Positions 23,540 through 30,920 of a stretch of 64,000 nucleotides of DNA are shown here, piece by piece. Source of the DNA: DASUPK01 sp963724665 (lineage in GTDB: Bacteria > Actinomycetota > Thermoleophilia > Solirubrobacterales > 70-9); assembly GCA_963724665.1 (NCBI GenBank), contig CAVRVH010000012.1, positions 248,001-312,000 on the forward strand, in the 5' to 3' direction. The notes below the pieces were generated by a model. The model searched no databases and had not been told where the DNA came from. It was given only the letters and a program-made list of their open reading frames with translations. The position numbers were made by a program, and so were the translations under genes. The stretch's first letter is position 1; each line of letters begins with the position of its first letter.

Positions 23540-23581
23540 AAGGCCGGGAGCTCGGGGATTGCTCCCGGCCTTCAATTTTTC
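23540..23581 (+). terminator. Rho-independent terminator
   Basis: A 12-bp perfect stem, AAGGCCGGGAGC (23540-23551) with GCTCCCGGCCTT (23561-23572), 9-nt loop, followed by CAATTTTTC. The best intrinsic terminator in the window. It ends transcription from rarA or from a short RNA in the gap before it. Confidence 0.85.
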
Positions 23582-23688
23582 TTGGGGGGCATGGGCGGGG
23601 GAAGCTGGGAGGGAGCGGCCTCGGCGGGAGGTCGCTGCTCGCGCGTAGAATCGCCCTCGACGAGCGCAAGCGACGAGAGGACGCAGTG

Positions 23689-25359
23689 ATGGAGGCGAGC
23701 CGCACCCGCAAGACCGGCACGAGCCGGAAGTCCAGCCCGAACGGCAGCAAGTCCGGTAAGTCCTCCGCGAAGAGCCCCAAGGGGAAGTCGAAGCCCAGGC
23801 CCGCACTCGAATCCTTCAATCCCGCGACCGGCGAGCTGATCGGGACCGTCGAGACGATCACTCCGGCGAAGGTCCAGGGGATCGTCGATGACGTCGCGGA
23901 GGTGCAGCCGTTCTGGGCCGCGCTCTCGCTCGAGGACCGCGCCCGCTACATGCGCCGCGCGGTCGACGTCCTGCTGGCGGACCTCGATGAGATCGCCGAG
24001 CTGCTCACCAGCGAGCAGGGCAAGCCACGGGTCGAGAGCTACACGATGGAGCTCCTCCCCACCGTCGACTCGCTCAAGTGGATCGCCGACAACGGCCCGC
24101 AGATCCTGGCGGACGAGAAGCTCTCGATGCCGCTGTTCCTGAAGTCGAAGAGCGCGAAGTTCGCTTTCGAGCCGATCGGTGTCGTCGGGGTGATCGCGCC
24201 ATGGAATTACCCCTGGTCGATCCCGTTCGGCGAGGTCGCAATCGCTCTGATGTGCGGCAACGGCGTGGTGCTGAAGCCCGCCAGCCTGACGCCGCTGATC
24301 GGCGAGCGGATCCGTCAGACCTTCGAGAAGGCCGGCCTCCCGGAGGGCCTGATCCGCACCGTCCACGGCGGGGGCCGGATCGGCGACGCGCTCGTCAAGT
24401 CCACCGCGGGAAAGATCTTCTTCACCGGCTCCGTCGAGGTCGGCAAGAAGGTCGGCGTCGAGTGCGCCAAGCGGATGAAGGGCTCGGTCCTCGAGCTTGG
24501 CGGCAAGGATCCGCAGATCGTCTGCGGGGACGCCGACCTCGCCAACGCCGTCTCCGGCGCGGTCTGGGGCGGCTTCGCGAATGCCGGCCAGACCTGCTCA
24601 GGCATCGAGCGCGTCTACGTTCTCGAGGAGGTGGCCGACCGGTTCCTGGAGGGCGTCGTCCGCGAGACCGAGCGTCTCACCGTCGGCGACCCACGCGGGT
24701 GGACCACCGAGATAGGCCCGATGGTCTCCGACGAGCAGGCGGCGATCGTCACGGAGCTGGTCGACGACGCTGTGAAGAGCGGCGCGAAGAAGCTCACGGG
24801 CGGACCGACCAAGGTCGAGGGCATGAAGGGCAGCTTCATCGCCCCCGTCGTGCTGACCGAGGTCACCCACGACATGCGGATCATGAACGAGGAGATCTTC
24901 GGCCCCGTGCTGCCGGTGATGAGGGTGACATCGGAGGAGGAAGCGATCTCACTGGCAAACGACTCGCAGTTCGGCCTCGGCGCATCGGTCTGGACCAAGG
25001 ACCGCGCCAAGGGCGAGCGCATGTCCCACCAGATCCAGTCCGGAATGGTCTGGACCAACGATCACTCCTTCTCGCACGGCGCCTGCCAGTGCGCCTGGGG
25101 CGGCGTCAAGGATTCCGGGCTCGGCCGCTCGCACTCGAAGTTCGGCTTCTACGAATGCGTCAATGTCAAGCAGCTCGCCTGGGAGCCGGGTTGGACTCGC
25201 GATGTGTGGTGGCAGCCGTATGACCGCAAGCTGGCCGACGCCATCCGCACCTCGGCGCAGCTGCTCTACAGCCGCAACGGCAATCGCCTGCAGGCACTGC
25301 GCGAGGGCTTCCGGCCCCTGGTGGAGGTCACCCGGCGCACCATGCAGAAGGGTAAGTAG
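23689..25359 (+). CDS. aldehyde dehydrogenase with basic N-terminal extension
   Basis: 556 residues; ATG 23689 (GTG 23686 also possible). The ALDH core runs from about residue 43 (SFNPATGELIGTVETITPAK) with C303 in NAGQTCSGIERV and E269 in VLELGGKDPQI, cofactor loop IAPWNYPWSIPFGEVAIALM and KIFFTGSVEVGKKVG. It resembles the succinate-semialdehyde/diapolycopene-dialdehyde dehydrogenase branch. Residues 2-40 are a low-complexity basic segment (SRTRKTGTSRKSSPNGSKSG, KSSAKSPKGKSKPRP) not part of the ALDH fold. The C-terminal ~60 residues (WTRDVWWQPYDRKLADAIRT onward) are also longer than usual. Sits alone after a strong terminator. Confidence 0.9.
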   Translation: MEASRTRKTGTSRKSSPNGSKSGKSSAKSPKGKSKPRPALESFNPATGELIGTVETITPAKVQGIVDDVAEVQPFWAALSLEDRARYMRRAVDVLLADLDEIAELLTSEQGKPRVESYTMELLPTVDSLKWIADNGPQILADEKLSMPLFLKSKSAKFAFEPIGVVGVIAPWNYPWSIPFGEVAIALMCGNGVVLKPASLTPLIGERIRQTFEKAGLPEGLIRTVHGGGRIGDALVKSTAGKIFFTGSVEVGKKVGVECAKRMKGSVLELGGKDPQIVCGDADLANAVSGAVWGGFANAGQTCSGIERVYVLEEVADRFLEGVVRETERLTVGDPRGWTTEIGPMVSDEQAAIVTELVDDAVKSGAKKLTGGPTKVEGMKGSFIAPVVLTEVTHDMRIMNEEIFGPVLPVMRVTSEEEAISLANDSQFGLGASVWTKDRAKGERMSHQIQSGMVWTNDHSFSHGACQCAWGGVKDSGLGRSHSKFGFYECVNVKQLAWEPGWTRDVWWQPYDRKLADAIRTSAQLLYSRNGNRLQALREGFRPLVEVTRRTMQKGK

Positions 25360-25391
25360 CCCCCCCTCTACGGGCACACCCTGATTGGTGG

Positions 25392-25420
25392 CGGTTACCG
25401 GCGGTCCAACGGGGTAACCG
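25392..25420. promoter_or_regulatory. inverted repeat CGGTTAC-N15-GTAACCG
   Basis: Perfect 7-bp arms at 25392-25398 and 25414-25420, with a third copy of the half-site (GGTTACCGA) at 25502-25510 just before the start of the secreted-protein gene. Looks like binding sites for a dimeric regulator; no candidate regulator is adjacent. Confidence 0.45.
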
Positions 25421-25515
25421 ACGGAGGCGTGACGACCACCGAGTCGGATATTGCGTGGGGCAGCAACCACCGCCTCAACCGTGACTATCGGGCTGCCGAT
25501 GGGTTACCGATAAAG

Positions 25516-26391
25516 ATGGTCTCGACGGTCACAGAGCCAGGCAGGACGCGCACAGGCATCGTGCTGGCGCTGCTGCTTGCGTGTGGAGCCCTGCTTGCCT
25601 TCGCCGCACCGGGAGCGCAGGCGAAGTCAGTGACCTACGTGCACAAGAGCTACAAGATCGGGGGCGCGAACCAGAAACGGCGCCTGACCGTTCGCTGTCC
25701 AGGGAGAACCGTGCCGCTGGGCGGAGGAATGATGAGCTCGCCGGGACCGGACGCCGACGGGGAGGGCGTCTACCCGCACTCCTACGAGCGGCTCGGCGTC
25801 CAGCACGGGTACCACAGCACCGTGGTCCTCTTCGATCCCTCTCCCTCATCCACCACGCCGCGAAGCGTCATGCTGCAGGCGGCGTGTGCTCGCAAGCAGA
25901 AGCACGTGACCCCTCCCCACACCACCGTCTACGTCAATCCGGGACAGACCAGGACCGCTGTCGCGACCTGCCCGGGCCGTCGGGAGCTCTTCGGCGGCGG
26001 CTTCCAGCGCACCGACTTCACAGCGCGGGGCGGCGACTACATCACCGAATCCCGGGCGATCTCCGACAAGTCCTGGAGCGTCACCGGGCACGCCTTCGGT
26101 GGCTTCGGTGGCCAGCTGACCGCCATCGCCTATTGCTGGCGAAGCAAGAAGCCGCTGCTCACCGAGGTCTCGGGATCGACCACCGTCCCGGCTGGCCGGT
26201 TCGCGTCGGCCTCGACGCCACCCTGTCCGGTCGGGCACGTCGTCTTCGGCGGTTTCAGCAGCTCCCCATCCGGGTCGCTCTTCCTCGCCAGCGGCGCCTT
26301 CACAGGGTCCGGCGGCTGGTCGGCATCGGCGATGAACCATTTCGGCCCGACCGCAAGCTTCACGGCGTACGGCTACTGCCTGAAGCTCTAG
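25516..26391 (+). CDS. secreted protein with three CPG-GGG repeats
   Basis: 291 residues from ATG 25516 (the frame is open from a GTG at 25429). Signal peptide IVLALLLACGALLAFAAPGA ending AQA|KSVTY. The mature protein is three tandem units of about 80-95 residues, each opening with a cysteine-proline motif and a glycine run: VRCPGRTVPLGGGMMSS, ATCPGRRELFGGGFQRTDF, PPCPVGHVVFGGFSSS, and each with a second cysteine toward its end (AACARK, AYCWRS, GYCLKL), so one disulfide per unit is likely. Similar repeats occur in secreted actinobacterial proteins of unknown function. No enzyme motif. Confidence 0.8.
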   Translation: MVSTVTEPGRTRTGIVLALLLACGALLAFAAPGAQAKSVTYVHKSYKIGGANQKRRLTVRCPGRTVPLGGGMMSSPGPDADGEGVYPHSYERLGVQHGYHSTVVLFDPSPSSTTPRSVMLQAACARKQKHVTPPHTTVYVNPGQTRTAVATCPGRRELFGGGFQRTDFTARGGDYITESRAISDKSWSVTGHAFGGFGGQLTAIAYCWRSKKPLLTEVSGSTTVPAGRFASASTPPCPVGHVVFGGFSSSPSGSLFLASGAFTGSGGWSASAMNHFGPTASFTAYGYCLKL

Positions 26392-26394
26392 CTT
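26389..26394 (+). promoter_or_regulatory. -10 element TAGCTT, shares upstream stop codon
   Basis: TAGCTT, 7 nt (ccctcac), then ATG of ccmA at 26402. The TAG is the stop of the secreted-protein gene. Confidence 0.5.
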
Positions 26395-26401
26395 CCCTCA
26401 C

Positions 26402-27070
26402 ATGGAGCGGACCCTGGCCGTGAAAGCCGGCCCCGCCACGACCGTGAGCCAGCCGGCGATCGAGCTGCGCGGACTGCGCCGCGACTTCGGCGACCGCACG
26501 GCGCTGGCCGGCATCAGCGCCCGGGTGGAGCCGGGCGAGAGCCTTGCGGTGCTGGGGCCGAACGGATCGGGGAAATCGACCCTGCTCCGCATCCTCGCTG
26601 GCCTGCTGCGACCGACTGGCGGGGAGGCCTCCGTCCTCGGCTGTGCGCTGCCCAAGGAGACCCACCGGCTTCGTGGCAGGGTGGGATACCTGGGCCACGC
26701 GCCGCTGCTCTACCGCGACCTCAGCCCGCGGGAGAACCTCGGCCTCGCGGCGGCGCTGCACGGTCTCGACACCGCAGCATCGGAATCCCGAATCGAGGGT
26801 CTGCTCGAGGCCGTCGGGATGTCGGCTCGCGGCGGCGACCGCGTGGCCGAGCTCTCGGCGGGGATGAAGCAGCGGATCGACATCTGCAGGGCGGTGCTGC
26901 ACGAACCCGAGCTGCTGCTCCTCGATGAGCCCGATGCGCACCTGGACGCCGACGCCCGCGTCCTGGTCGAGCCCCTGATCGGTCCGGGCAGCGGCCCCAG
27001 TCGCGTGGTGGTCAGCCACGACCGCGAGACCGCGACATCCGGGGCGGAAGTCGTGCTGGACCTGCGGTGA
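26402..27070 (+). CDS. ccmA: haem exporter ATP-binding protein CcmA
   Basis: 222 residues. ABC ATPase: Walker A VLGPNGSGKSTLLRILAGLL, signature ELSAGMKQRIDICRAVLHEP (LSAGM variant of LSGGQ), Walker B LLLLDEPDAHLD and switch His VVVSHDR. Forms the CcmABCD complex that releases haem-loaded CcmE in cytochrome c maturation system I. The first gene of a long co-directional run; its stop overlaps ccmB by 4 bp (27067-27070, GTGA). Identification as CcmA rather than a generic ABC subunit rests on ccmB, ccmC and ccmD following. Confidence 0.9.
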   Translation: MERTLAVKAGPATTVSQPAIELRGLRRDFGDRTALAGISARVEPGESLAVLGPNGSGKSTLLRILAGLLRPTGGEASVLGCALPKETHRLRGRVGYLGHAPLLYRDLSPRENLGLAAALHGLDTAASESRIEGLLEAVGMSARGGDRVAELSAGMKQRIDICRAVLHEPELLLLDEPDAHLDADARVLVEPLIGPGSGPSRVVVSHDRETATSGAEVVLDLR

Positions 27071-27735
27071 GCCCGTTCGGCGCGCTCCTGCGCAAGGACC
27101 TGCGTGTGGAGCTCAGGACATTGCGCTCGCTGCCGGCGATGGCCCTATTCGCGGTCAGCGCCTTCGTCATCTTCCGATTCGGCCTCGACCGGACCAGCCT
27201 GGACGGCGAGCTGGCCGCAGGGGTGCTGGTCCCAACGCTGCTCTTCGCGGCCCTGCTCGCGATCAACCGGCTGTTCGTCGCCGAGCGCGAGGAGGGCGGC
27301 TTCGACCTGATCCGCCTGGCGCCGATCGACCGCACCGTCCTGTTCGCGGCCAAGGCAAGTGCTCTGATCATCTACCTCGTCGTCCTCGAGCTGATCGCCG
27401 TACCGATCTTCGCCCTCTTCTTCCTGGACTCGGCATCCGGGCTCATCCCGTTCGCCCTCATCCTGCTGCTCACCAACATCGGCCTGGCCGCAACCGGGAC
27501 CATGATCTCCACGATCGCCACCATGTCGAGCGCCCGGGACCTGCTCGCACCGCTGATCCTGCTGCCCCTGCTGATCCCGCTCGTGATCGCGGCCGCGGGT
27601 GCGGGTGAGCACCTGCTGGCTTCCGGCGGCCCCGACTATGGGCGCTTCGGGACATGGCTGGCGCTGCTCGGCCTCTACGATCTGATCTTCCTCCTGGTGG
27701 GTTATGCGACCTTCGACTTCCTGCTCGAGGACTAG
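27067..27735 (+). CDS. ccmB: haem exporter membrane protein CcmB
   Basis: 222 residues, six predicted transmembrane helices (for example LPAMALFAVSAFVIFRFGLD, ASALIIYLVVLELIAVPIFA, LILLLTNIGLAATGTMISTI, LLAPLILLPLLIPLVIAAAG). CcmB hallmark text: LLRKDLRVELRTLRSLPAMA, FVAEREEGGFDLIRLAPIDR, and RDLLAPLILLPLLIPLVIA. Membrane partner of CcmA. GTG start overlapping the ccmA stop. Confidence 0.9.
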   Translation: MSPFGALLRKDLRVELRTLRSLPAMALFAVSAFVIFRFGLDRTSLDGELAAGVLVPTLLFAALLAINRLFVAEREEGGFDLIRLAPIDRTVLFAAKASALIIYLVVLELIAVPIFALFFLDSASGLIPFALILLLTNIGLAATGTMISTIATMSSARDLLAPLILLPLLIPLVIAAAGAGEHLLASGGPDYGRFGTWLALLGLYDLIFLLVGYATFDFLLED

Positions 27736-27738
27736 ACA

Positions 27739-28440
27739 GTGGAAATGGCCAGGGCGCTCAGATCGATAACGCTCCGCCGTCTCGCGATCGCGACGGTCGT
27801 GGTGATGGGCGCCGGCTATGCGCTCGCCTTCCTGTACGCCCCGCAGGACGCGACCGAGGGCTTCGCGCAGAAGATCTTCTACCTCCACGTTCCCCTGGCG
27901 ATCGTCTCGCTGGTCGGCTTCATCGTTGCCGCCATCCATGCGATACGCCACCTGCGCACGGGCGATCCGAAGCACGATGCCCGTTCCTACGTCTCAATCC
28001 ACATCTCGGTGATCTTCGGCCTCGCGGTGCTGCTCACCGGTGCGATCTGGGCGAAGAGCCAGTGGGGCGTCTGGTGGGAATGGCGCGAGCCGACGCTGGT
28101 GAGCTTCCTGATCGTCTTCCTTCTCTATGCGACCTATTACCCGCTCCGCTACGCGATCGAGGATCGGGATCGTCAGGCGCGCTACGCGTCGGTCTTCGCG
28201 ATCACCGCGGGCGCCTTCGTCCCGCTCAACTTCCTGGCCGTCCGCCTGGCGCAGCCCTACATCCACCCGCGCACGTTCTCGTCGTCCGGCGGCCTACCGG
28301 GAGAGATGCTCTTCGCCTTCCTCGTCTGCCTGGTCGGGATGGCCCTGCTCTGGACGACCCTGGTGTGGTTCGAGCTCGACGCCAAGGCCACCTCGGGCAA
28401 CCTGAAGCGGATCCGGCGAGCCCTGGAGGCCGCGACATGA
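27739..28440 (+). CDS. ccmC: cytochrome c assembly protein CcmC (haem-handling WWD protein)
   Basis: 233 residues, six helices. The tryptophan-rich haem-binding loop reads AKSQWGVWWEWREPTLVSFL, a variant of the WGxWWxWD motif in which the final Asp is replaced. Flanking haem-ligand histidines are in FYLHVPLAIVSLVGF and LAQPYIHPRTFS. CcmC presents haem to CcmE. GTG 27739 or ATG 27745 may start it. Its stop overlaps ccmD by 4 bp (28437-28440). CcmE, CcmF and CcmH are not in the window. Confidence 0.88.
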   Translation: MEMARALRSITLRRLAIATVVVMGAGYALAFLYAPQDATEGFAQKIFYLHVPLAIVSLVGFIVAAIHAIRHLRTGDPKHDARSYVSIHISVIFGLAVLLTGAIWAKSQWGVWWEWREPTLVSFLIVFLLYATYYPLRYAIEDRDRQARYASVFAITAGAFVPLNFLAVRLAQPYIHPRTFSSSGGLPGEMLFAFLVCLVGMALLWTTLVWFELDAKATSGNLKRIRRALEAAT

Positions 28441-28676
28441 TCCCCCTGGCCGTGGAGAACGGTGGTTACGTCGGCGCGGCCTACGTCGTCTTCCTGCTGC
28501 TGCTTCTGATCTACGTGGCGATCATGGCCACCAAGCTCCAGCGCATCCAGCGCGAGGTTGACTCCCTCGCCGACCTTGCAGACCGTGCGCAGGGACGGGA
28601 CACGGACCGAGGCGTGGGTCAGGTCCGTGGCCGGGACGAGGAGATCGAGGCGGTCCGCCAGGGGAGTCGCGGATGA
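28437..28676 (+). CDS. ccmD: small CcmD-like protein
   Basis: 79 residues, one transmembrane helix (AAYVVFLLLLLIYVAIMATK) preceded by a short lumenal start (MIPLAVENGGYVG) and followed by a charged cytoplasmic tail (LQRIQREVDSLADLADRAQG). Size, single helix and position between ccmC and hemA fit CcmD, which stabilises the release complex. The tail is longer than in proteobacterial CcmD. ATGA overlaps at both ends (ccmC stop and hemA start 28673-28676). Confidence 0.75.
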   Translation: MIPLAVENGGYVGAAYVVFLLLLLIYVAIMATKLQRIQREVDSLADLADRAQGRDTDRGVGQVRGRDEEIEAVRQGSRG

Positions 28677-30016
28677 GCGGCCTGCTCGCCCTCGGCGTCT
28701 CACATCGCACGGCCCCTCTCGCCCTGCGCGAGCAACTCGCCCTGACGGAGGGCCGCGCGGCAGGCGTGCTGAACGCCCTCGTCTCCGAGGAGCCGATCAG
28801 CGAAGCCGTCGCGCTCTCCACCTGCAACCGCACCGAGCTCTACCTCGTCGCCACCGACTCGGTCGAGGCCGAGACGGCGGGCCTCGGCGTCCTCGCACGC
28901 GAGGCCGGAATCCGGCCCACCGAGCTGCTCGGCCCGCTCTATTCGCTGCGCGGAGCGGAGGCCGCGAGGCACCTCTACCGGGTCACCGCCGGGCTCGAGT
29001 CGATGATCGTCGGCGAGGCGGAGATCCAGGGCCAGGTGAAGCGCGCCTACGAGCTCGCGCTCGTCGAGGGCGCCCCGGGCCCGATCCTCAACCGGATGTT
29101 CCGGGGAGCGCTTGCCGCGGGCAAGCGGGCCCGCACCGAGACGGCGGTCGGGCAGAAGGGCGTCTCCATTCCCTCCGTCGCCGTCGAGCTGGCCCAGCGG
29201 AACCTCGGCGACCTCTCCGAGCGGCGGGTACTGCTGATCGGCGCCGGCGAGACCTCGGAGCTCACCGCCCGTGCCCTCGCCGCACGCGGCTCGGATGCCG
29301 TCTTCATCGCGAACCGCGGGTACAACCGTGCGATCTCGCTGGCCCAGCGCTTTGGCGGCAGGGCCGTCCGGATCGACGAACTGCCCGGCCAGCTGGCCGG
29401 CGCCGACATCGTCGTCTCGGCGACCAACTCGCCGCACCACCTGATCGAGCGTTCGGAGCTCGCCGTGATCATGGGAGAGCGAGAGAGCAAGCCTCTGCTG
29501 CTGATCGATCTCGCGGTGCCGCGCGACATCGACCCCGAGTGCCGCGAGATCGAGGGAGTAAGCCTCTACGACGTCGACGAGGTCCAGGCGATCGTCGAGC
29601 AGAACGCGTCCGGCCGCGAGGCGGAGGCTCGTCGCGCCGGCGGGATCCTGGACTCCGAGCTCGCCCGCTTCGAGCGATGGCTCGGCGCCCAGGAGGTGAT
29701 GCCTACGGTCGCCGCCCTGCGCGAGCGCGCCGACTCCATCGTCGCCCAGGTGCTCGCCGAGAACGCCACCCGTTGGGAGAGCCTCTCGGCCACCGACCGC
29801 GAGCGGATCGAGCAGATGGCGCGCGCGATCGCCAACCGGCTGCTGCACGAGCCCACCGTCAGGATCAAGGGAATCGCCGATCGCGAGGACGCGTATCTCC
29901 AGGTCAGCGCGCTCCGCGAGCTCTTCGGCCTCGATGCCGGCACGGAGCCAGAGGCCATCGACGGTGCCGACGTCGCCTCCCTCGACGAGAGACGTCGCCG
30001 GAACGAACGCAGCTGA
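28673..30016 (+). CDS. hemA: glutamyl-tRNA reductase
   Basis: 447 residues. First committed step of tetrapyrrole synthesis by the C5 route: reduces Glu-tRNA to glutamate-1-semialdehyde with NADPH. GVSHRTAPLALREQLALTEG and the catalytic cysteine C51 in ALSTCNRTELYLVA; GLESMIVGEAEIQGQVKRAY; nucleotide-binding RRVLLIGAGETSELTARALA; and the C-terminal dimerisation domain. Starts four bases inside ccmD and ends 7 bp before hemC, so haem synthesis is coupled to the ccm genes in one transcript. Confidence 0.96.
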   Translation: MSGLLALGVSHRTAPLALREQLALTEGRAAGVLNALVSEEPISEAVALSTCNRTELYLVATDSVEAETAGLGVLAREAGIRPTELLGPLYSLRGAEAARHLYRVTAGLESMIVGEAEIQGQVKRAYELALVEGAPGPILNRMFRGALAAGKRARTETAVGQKGVSIPSVAVELAQRNLGDLSERRVLLIGAGETSELTARALAARGSDAVFIANRGYNRAISLAQRFGGRAVRIDELPGQLAGADIVVSATNSPHHLIERSELAVIMGERESKPLLLIDLAVPRDIDPECREIEGVSLYDVDEVQAIVEQNASGREAEARRAGGILDSELARFERWLGAQEVMPTVAALRERADSIVAQVLAENATRWESLSATDRERIEQMARAIANRLLHEPTVRIKGIADREDAYLQVSALRELFGLDAGTEPEAIDGADVASLDERRRRNERS

Positions 30017-30023
30017 GGCGGCG

Positions 30024-30920
30024 GTGACGGAGCCCCAGCTTCGGCTCGGCACGCGGGGAAGCGCGCTGGCACTCGCGCAGGCGAAGCAGGTAGCCAAAGC
30101 GCTCGGGGGCGCCGAGATCGTGACCATCAAGACATCCGATGGCGCCGTCGGCGACAAGGCTCGCTTCGTCAAGGAGATCGAGCGGGCGCTGCTCGATGGC
30201 GAGGTCGATCTGGGCGTTCATTCGGCGAAGGACCTACCCACCGATCTCGTCGAGGACCTGGAGATCGCCGGCGTCCCGTCTCGAGAGGACCCGCGCGACT
30301 CCTACGTCGGTCATGTCAACTCGCTCGGCGAGTGCCCAGAGGGTTCGAGGATCGGCACCTCGAGCTTGCGCCGGCGAGCCCAGATTCTGGCCCTGAGGCC
30401 GGATCTGGAGGTGGTCGAGCTGCGAGGGAACGTCGATACCAGGCTCGGCAAGCTCGAGGCGGGCGAATACGACGGGCTGGTGCTGGCCGCAGCGGGACTT
30501 CACCGGCTCGGGCGTGCGGAGGAGATGGCGTTCCCGATCGAGCCCGGCGAACTGGTGCCGGCGGCGGGACAGGGGGCCATCGCGATCGAGGCGCGCCACT
30601 CCCAGGACCGTCCCGCCGCGGCCGCCGAGTCCATCACCGACCGCGGCTCCCTTGCGACGCTTCTCGCAGAGCGAGCCGTGGTCGCCTCCCTGGACGCGAC
30701 CTGCAACACACCGCTTGGCGTCACCGCCGCCCTCCAGGCGGGCGGACGCATCAGGATTCAGGCCTTCTGCGGCCTGCCGGACGGCAGCGAGTGGCTCCGC
30801 GACGAGATCGAGGAGGACGACGCGGACCCGGAGGCCGCCGGCCGGGCCCTGGCGGAGCGGCTGAAGTCGGCCGGGGCCGCGAACATCCTCGAGCGGGCCG
30901 AGGAGATGGCGGCGGCGTGA
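30024..30920 (+). CDS. hemC: porphobilinogen deaminase (hydroxymethylbilane synthase)
   Basis: 298 residues from GTG 30024 (TEPQLRLGTRGSALALAQAK). Polymerises four porphobilinogens. Motifs: FVKEIERALLDGEVDLGVHS with AKDLPTDL, IGTSSLRRRAQILALRPDLE, LRGNVDTRL, and the dipyrromethane-cofactor cysteine C227 in LDATCNTPLGV. Length is the family norm. The stop overlaps the next gene by 4 bp. Confidence 0.96.
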   Translation: MTEPQLRLGTRGSALALAQAKQVAKALGGAEIVTIKTSDGAVGDKARFVKEIERALLDGEVDLGVHSAKDLPTDLVEDLEIAGVPSREDPRDSYVGHVNSLGECPEGSRIGTSSLRRRAQILALRPDLEVVELRGNVDTRLGKLEAGEYDGLVLAAAGLHRLGRAEEMAFPIEPGELVPAAGQGAIAIEARHSQDRPAAAAESITDRGSLATLLAERAVVASLDATCNTPLGVTAALQAGGRIRIQAFCGLPDGSEWLRDEIEEDDADPEAAGRALAERLKSAGAANILERAEEMAAA

